Assembly (NCBI GenBank): GCA_003133345.1
Contig: PKXB01000028.1
Location: 1 to 9,288, forward strand
DNA: 9,288 bases
DNA from: Hyphomicrobiales bacterium
Lineage (GTDB): Bacteria; Pseudomonadota; Alphaproteobacteria; Rhizobiales; Xanthobacteraceae
Direction: 5' to 3'
Each line of letters starts with the position of its first letter. Position 1 is the stretch's first letter. The notes below the pieces were generated by a model that saw only the letters and a list, made by a program, of their open reading frames with translations, was not told the DNA's origin and ran no database searches. Made by a program: the position numbers and the translations under genes. This document shows positions 7,895 through 9,288 of the stretch, piece after piece.

Positions 7895-7913
7895 TCTTCG
7901 AGGGAAGAGTCAA
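7885..7913 (-). promoter_or_regulatory. Predicted sigma-70-type promoter of imuABC
   Basis: On the minus strand TTGACT (complement of 7908-7913) is a good -35. Seventeen bases later, AAATGT (complement of 7885-7890) is a weak -10. The LexA operator covers this -10, so binding would block RNA polymerase. The weak -10 makes the exact placement uncertain. Confidence 0.45.
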
Positions 7914-8128
7914 CTGCCTTGCGAAAAAGCTCGGTCTTACTGCCTGATCGAGCCGAACTTTCCCACTTTCGCCGACATCGCGTTGGCTGTAGTCGAATCC
8001 ATGGAAGCCGCGTGACCGTTCCGAAGGACGCAGGTTGCTCATGCATGTGAATGCCGACTAGCGGCGCGGGCGAGCTTGGGACGGTTAAGAGGTGGACGCC
8101 AAAGAGAACTTTGACCGTGTCAGGGCCG
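7914..8128. other. Intergenic stretch between the imu promoter and the tRNA remnant
   Basis: No gene is supported here. A plus-strand frame ending at 8015 finishes with LIEPNFPTFADIALAVVESM and then EAA, which has a protein-like look and might be the tail of a lost gene. It has no upstream homology that I can recognise and no ribosome site. The rest shows no repeats or RNA structure that I can support. Confidence 0.3.
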
Positions 8129-8156
8129 GGGGGTTCGAATCCCTTCCGGCGCGCCA
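8129..8156 (+). tRNA. Orphan 3' end of a tRNA gene (probable attachment site)
   Basis: GGGGG TTCGAAT CCCTT forms a T-stem and the standard T-loop (8129-8145). It is followed by a seven-base acceptor strand CCGGCGC, a discriminator G and CCA (8146-8156). The matching 5' acceptor strand GCGCCGG, D-arm and anticodon arm are absent upstream, and the first two T-stem pairs are only G-T, so true tRNA sequence probably begins around 8131. Orphan tRNA 3' ends are what integrases leave at the far end of an island inserted into a tRNA gene. The acceptor strand would suit a tRNA-Arg, but identity is not determinable. Confidence 0.6.
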
Positions 8157-8200
8157 TTTCCTCCTGAAAACTCAACAACTGTGCGTCCGCACACTGCGCT

Positions 8201-8235
8201 CGTTCCCATAGCGTTCCCATAAGCGTTCCCATAAG
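8201..8235. repeat. Three tandem copies of CGTTCCCATA(A)G
   Basis: Direct copies at 8201-8211 (CGTTCCCATAG), 8212-8223 and 8224-8235 (both CGTTCCCATAAG) follow each other without gaps. They lie 45 bases after the tRNA remnant and before the hairpin at 8239. Such short iterated sites beside an att core could be arm-type integrase or excisionase sites. They could also be slippage products in the coding tail of a lost integrase gene. The repeat is seen directly; the role is inference. Confidence 0.6.
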
Positions 8236-8238
8236 GCC

Positions 8239-8266
8239 GTTTCCGTTCGGACGCCGAGCGGGAAAC
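8239..8266. repeat. Twelve-base-pair hairpin with single bulge
   Basis: GTTTCCGTTCGG (8239-8250) pairs with CCGAGCGGGAAAC (8254-8266) around an ACG loop, with one bulged G and one T-G wobble. It sits directly after the triple repeat and about 20 bases before the point where uvrA homology ends. No T-run follows on either strand, so it is not an obvious terminator. It may belong to the recombination site. Confidence 0.55.
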
Positions 8267-8534
8267 AACGGACATCGCGCGGACATGCCATCTGATGAAA
8301 CAAGCGCCGGGCATAGGGCGATACAGATTCCAGGTAGCGCCGCTGGGCCTCGGCATAGAGGGTCCCGAAGGCGAGCGAGGACTTTCCAGAGCCCGATATG
8401 CCGGTAAAAACGACCAAAGCGTCCCGGGGAATATCGACCGACACGTCCTTCAGATTATGTTCGCGCGCTCCCCGCACTCGGACAAAGCCTGCCATGGTCC
8501 CAACTTCGGATGATCTGCGGCTAATATCGTCCAT

Positions 8535-8691
8535 GTGGTGCTCTCACCCCCGGGTAACGCGCTGCACCTCGCCCAGTTCACTCCGAATGTGGGTCGGCGG
8601 GCCGTCTCGACTCATCTATCACGGCGTGGAAGGTATTCGTGCAGGATCAACCGGGATTCTGAAGGATGCGGGACTATTCGAAACCGGCCGG
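8535..8691. other. Segment between the uvrA fragment and the IS5 remnant
   Basis: No gene is supported. It probably holds the native upstream region of the uvrA-like gene up to an unknown junction with the IS5 remnant. The plus-strand frame that runs into the transposase tail is open here but does not resemble transposase. Confidence 0.3.
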
Positions 8692-8880
8692 ATCCCGTCA
8701 AAATCCAATCGTAAGGCGCCGATCGAACATGACCGGACGCTTTACCGTCAGTGTCACAAAATCGAGAATATGTTCGGTAGGCTCAAGGACTGGCGACGCG
8801 TTCATACCCGCTACGATCGATGCGCCCATACGTTTATGTCAGCAATCTGTATCGCCGCAGTCGTCATCTTCTGGCTATGA
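8692..8880 (+). pseudogene. IS5-family transposase, C-terminal remnant
   Basis: The last 63 residues of the frame, from [20 protein letters not shown] to a hydrophobic end ([10 protein letters not shown]), match the C-terminus of IS5-family (IS427/IS1031-like) DDE transposases. The catalytic glutamate lies in [14 protein letters not shown], the conserved third acidic motif. The first two catalytic aspartates and the N-terminal half are missing. The frame continues upstream to 8398 through unrelated sequence antisense to the uvrA fragment, so no functional transposase is made. CQ/RQCHKIE has Cys where relatives have Arg or another basic residue, consistent with decay. The IS right end probably lies within 8881-8903, where a CTAG occurs, but the inverted repeat cannot be paired because the left end is absent. 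Confidence 0.8.
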
Positions 8881-8943
8881 TCAATGAGTCCTGAGCCTAG
8901 TTTGGCCACGGAACAATTTCGCCTCTGATCCATTAGATGGGTC

Positions 8944-9141
8944 ATGGCAAGCATTTTAACCCCTTGCCCCAATACGGGCCGAGCTATTCCAACGGGGCTT
9001 AGAACCGAGTGGGTAGTGTTTGATAGCCTTCCCAGGATACCTATCCCTATTCGCTGCCCTGCCTGCGGCGAACGGCATACGTGGACGAGTTTAACTGCGT
9101 GGGTCGATGGGCGGGAGACATCCAAAATCGCAGCTGAGTAA
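8944..9141 (+). CDS. Small conserved zinc-ribbon-like hypothetical protein
   Basis: A 65-residue protein starting MASILTPCPNTGRAIPTGLR and containing EWVVFDSLPRIPIPIRCPACGERHTW. Cys8 with CPxTGR and the later CPACGxxH pair (Cys and His) form a pattern suited to a small zinc ribbon. Short proteins of this exact layout (LTPCPxTGRxIPTGLRTE ... CPACGxxHxW) are widespread in Bradyrhizobium and relatives, to my recollection, and have no known function. The ATG has only a weak Shine-Dalgarno. It stands 63 bases after the transposase remnant and 33 bases before the next gene on the same strand, so the two may be unrelated neighbours. No signal peptide or membrane segment is seen. Confidence 0.65.
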   Translation: MASILTPCPNTGRAIPTGLRTEWVVFDSLPRIPIPIRCPACGERHTWTSLTAWVDGRETSKIAAE

Positions 9142-9174
9142 GTCGCCTCAGGAAACTAGCTATGGAGAACAACC

Positions 9175-9288
9175 ATGAAGAAAATATTGTTGCTTGTGAG
9201 CGCCGCAATCATTGGTGTGAGCTTTCTCGCCGCGCCCGCAAAAGCCCAGGGCGTTCCACAGGCCGTAGAGATCACCAAGGTCGATGTG
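9175..9288 (+). CDS. Secreted protein, N-terminus only (possible PRC-barrel family)
   Basis: The gene starts ATG at 9175 with GGAGA (9164-9168) six bases upstream, and runs off the window after 38 codons. MKK is followed by a hydrophobic stretch (ILLLVSAAIIGVSFLAAP) and an AKA-Q site, giving a typical Sec signal peptide cleaved after residue 24. The mature start GVPQAVEITKVDV resembles periplasmic PRC-barrel-domain proteins of bradyrhizobia as I remember them, but the domain itself is outside the window, so this family call is tentative. Export to the periplasm is well supported. Confidence 0.7.
   Translation, partial: MKKILLLVSAAIIGVSFLAAPAKAQGVPQAVEITKVDV

Larger units (their letters stand above)
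8172..8534 (-). pseudogene. UvrA-like excinuclease ABC subunit A, N-terminal fragment
   Basis: The frame opens with ATG at 8534, preceded by GGTGAG at good spacing, and reads [20 protein letters not shown]. The next block is typical of Uvr[21 protein letters not shown], the Walker A motif GISGSGKS (45-52), and [19 protein letters not shown] followed by [12 protein letters not shown]. UvrA is the damage-recognition ATPase of nucleotide excision repair and has about 800-950 residues. Here homology stops near residue 82 (about 8289), and the frame runs on through unrelated sequence (hairpin and repeats) to a stop at 8172, giving 120 residues. The signature, zinc fingers and second ATPase half are lost, so it cannot act as UvrA. 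The sequence is closest in feel to short, accessory UvrA2-type paralogues of rhizobia. The break coincides with the tRNA/repeat junction. Confidence 0.8.

Noticed and set aside
8064..8156. Complete tRNA with 5' acceptor strand at 8064-8070 (GCGCGGG)
   Set aside because: The acceptor pairing has a mismatch, and no D-arm or anticodon arm can be folded between it and the T-arm. Only the 3' end is supported.
8201..8235. CRISPR array
   Set aside because: The repeats are only 11-12 bases, directly adjacent and without spacers, and no cas gene is present.
7786..8356. Minus-strand frames with EGFEPP/EGIRTP-like motifs across the tRNA remnant
   Set aside because: Such peptides are a known artefact of translating tRNA 3' ends antisense; no gene is indicated.

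Overview
The window looks like a mosaic accessory or recombined segment from an alphaproteobacterium, most likely of the Bradyrhizobium/Nitrobacter/Rhodopseudomonas/Afipia group. This rests on the high GC content, an imuA-imuB-imuC (dnaE2) cassette with a GTTC-N7-GTTC LexA box, and small proteins that resemble ones known from bradyrhizobia. No search was run, so the taxonomic call is inference.

Layout from left to right. Bases 1-73 hold three spaced copies of a CAGGCCASTR repeat (S = C or G, R = A or G), read as the multiple terminal repeats of an IS21-family insertion sequence whose body lies to the left. A broken helix-turn-helix gene (115-414, minus) follows. Next come a gene-poor stretch with an AT-rich palindrome and a possible remnant of a flavin/PNPOx-like gene (675-764, plus). 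A complete nitrilase gene (790-1848, minus) has a candidate sigma-54 promoter and a strong hairpin upstream. Beyond it lies the 3' stump of an MFS transporter gene (2002-2286, minus).

The core of the window, 2387-7852, is an intact three-gene SOS mutagenesis operon on the minus strand. It reads imuA (RecA-like accessory protein), imuB (Y-family polymerase homologue without the catalytic acidic residues) and imuC/dnaE2 (error-prone C-family polymerase). The genes overlap by 86 and 4 bases. The promoter region has a LexA operator placed over the predicted -10. Together the products should carry out DNA-damage-induced translesion synthesis and mutagenesis, with ImuA and ImuB guiding ImuC to the replication clamp.

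To the right, 8129-8156 is an orphan 3' end of a tRNA gene (T-arm, acceptor strand, CCA) without the rest of the tRNA, which suggests an integrase attachment site. A short structured block follows, with a triple direct repeat and a bulged 12-bp hairpin. It abuts the broken 5' end of a uvrA-like gene (minus). The 3' end of an IS5-family transposase gene (8692-8880, plus), a small conserved zinc-ribbon-like protein gene (8944-9141) and the start of a secreted-protein gene (9175 to window end) complete the segment.

Overall, an intact DNA-damage mutagenesis operon and an intact nitrilase gene sit among at least five truncated genes and two insertion-sequence remnants. This is the pattern expected of a genomic island or plasmid region with repeated insertions and deletions. 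I found no clearly new defence or other undescribed system. The most interesting points are the sigma-54-like promoter with hairpin before the nitrilase gene and the tRNA-end/repeat/hairpin junction to the right of the imu operon.
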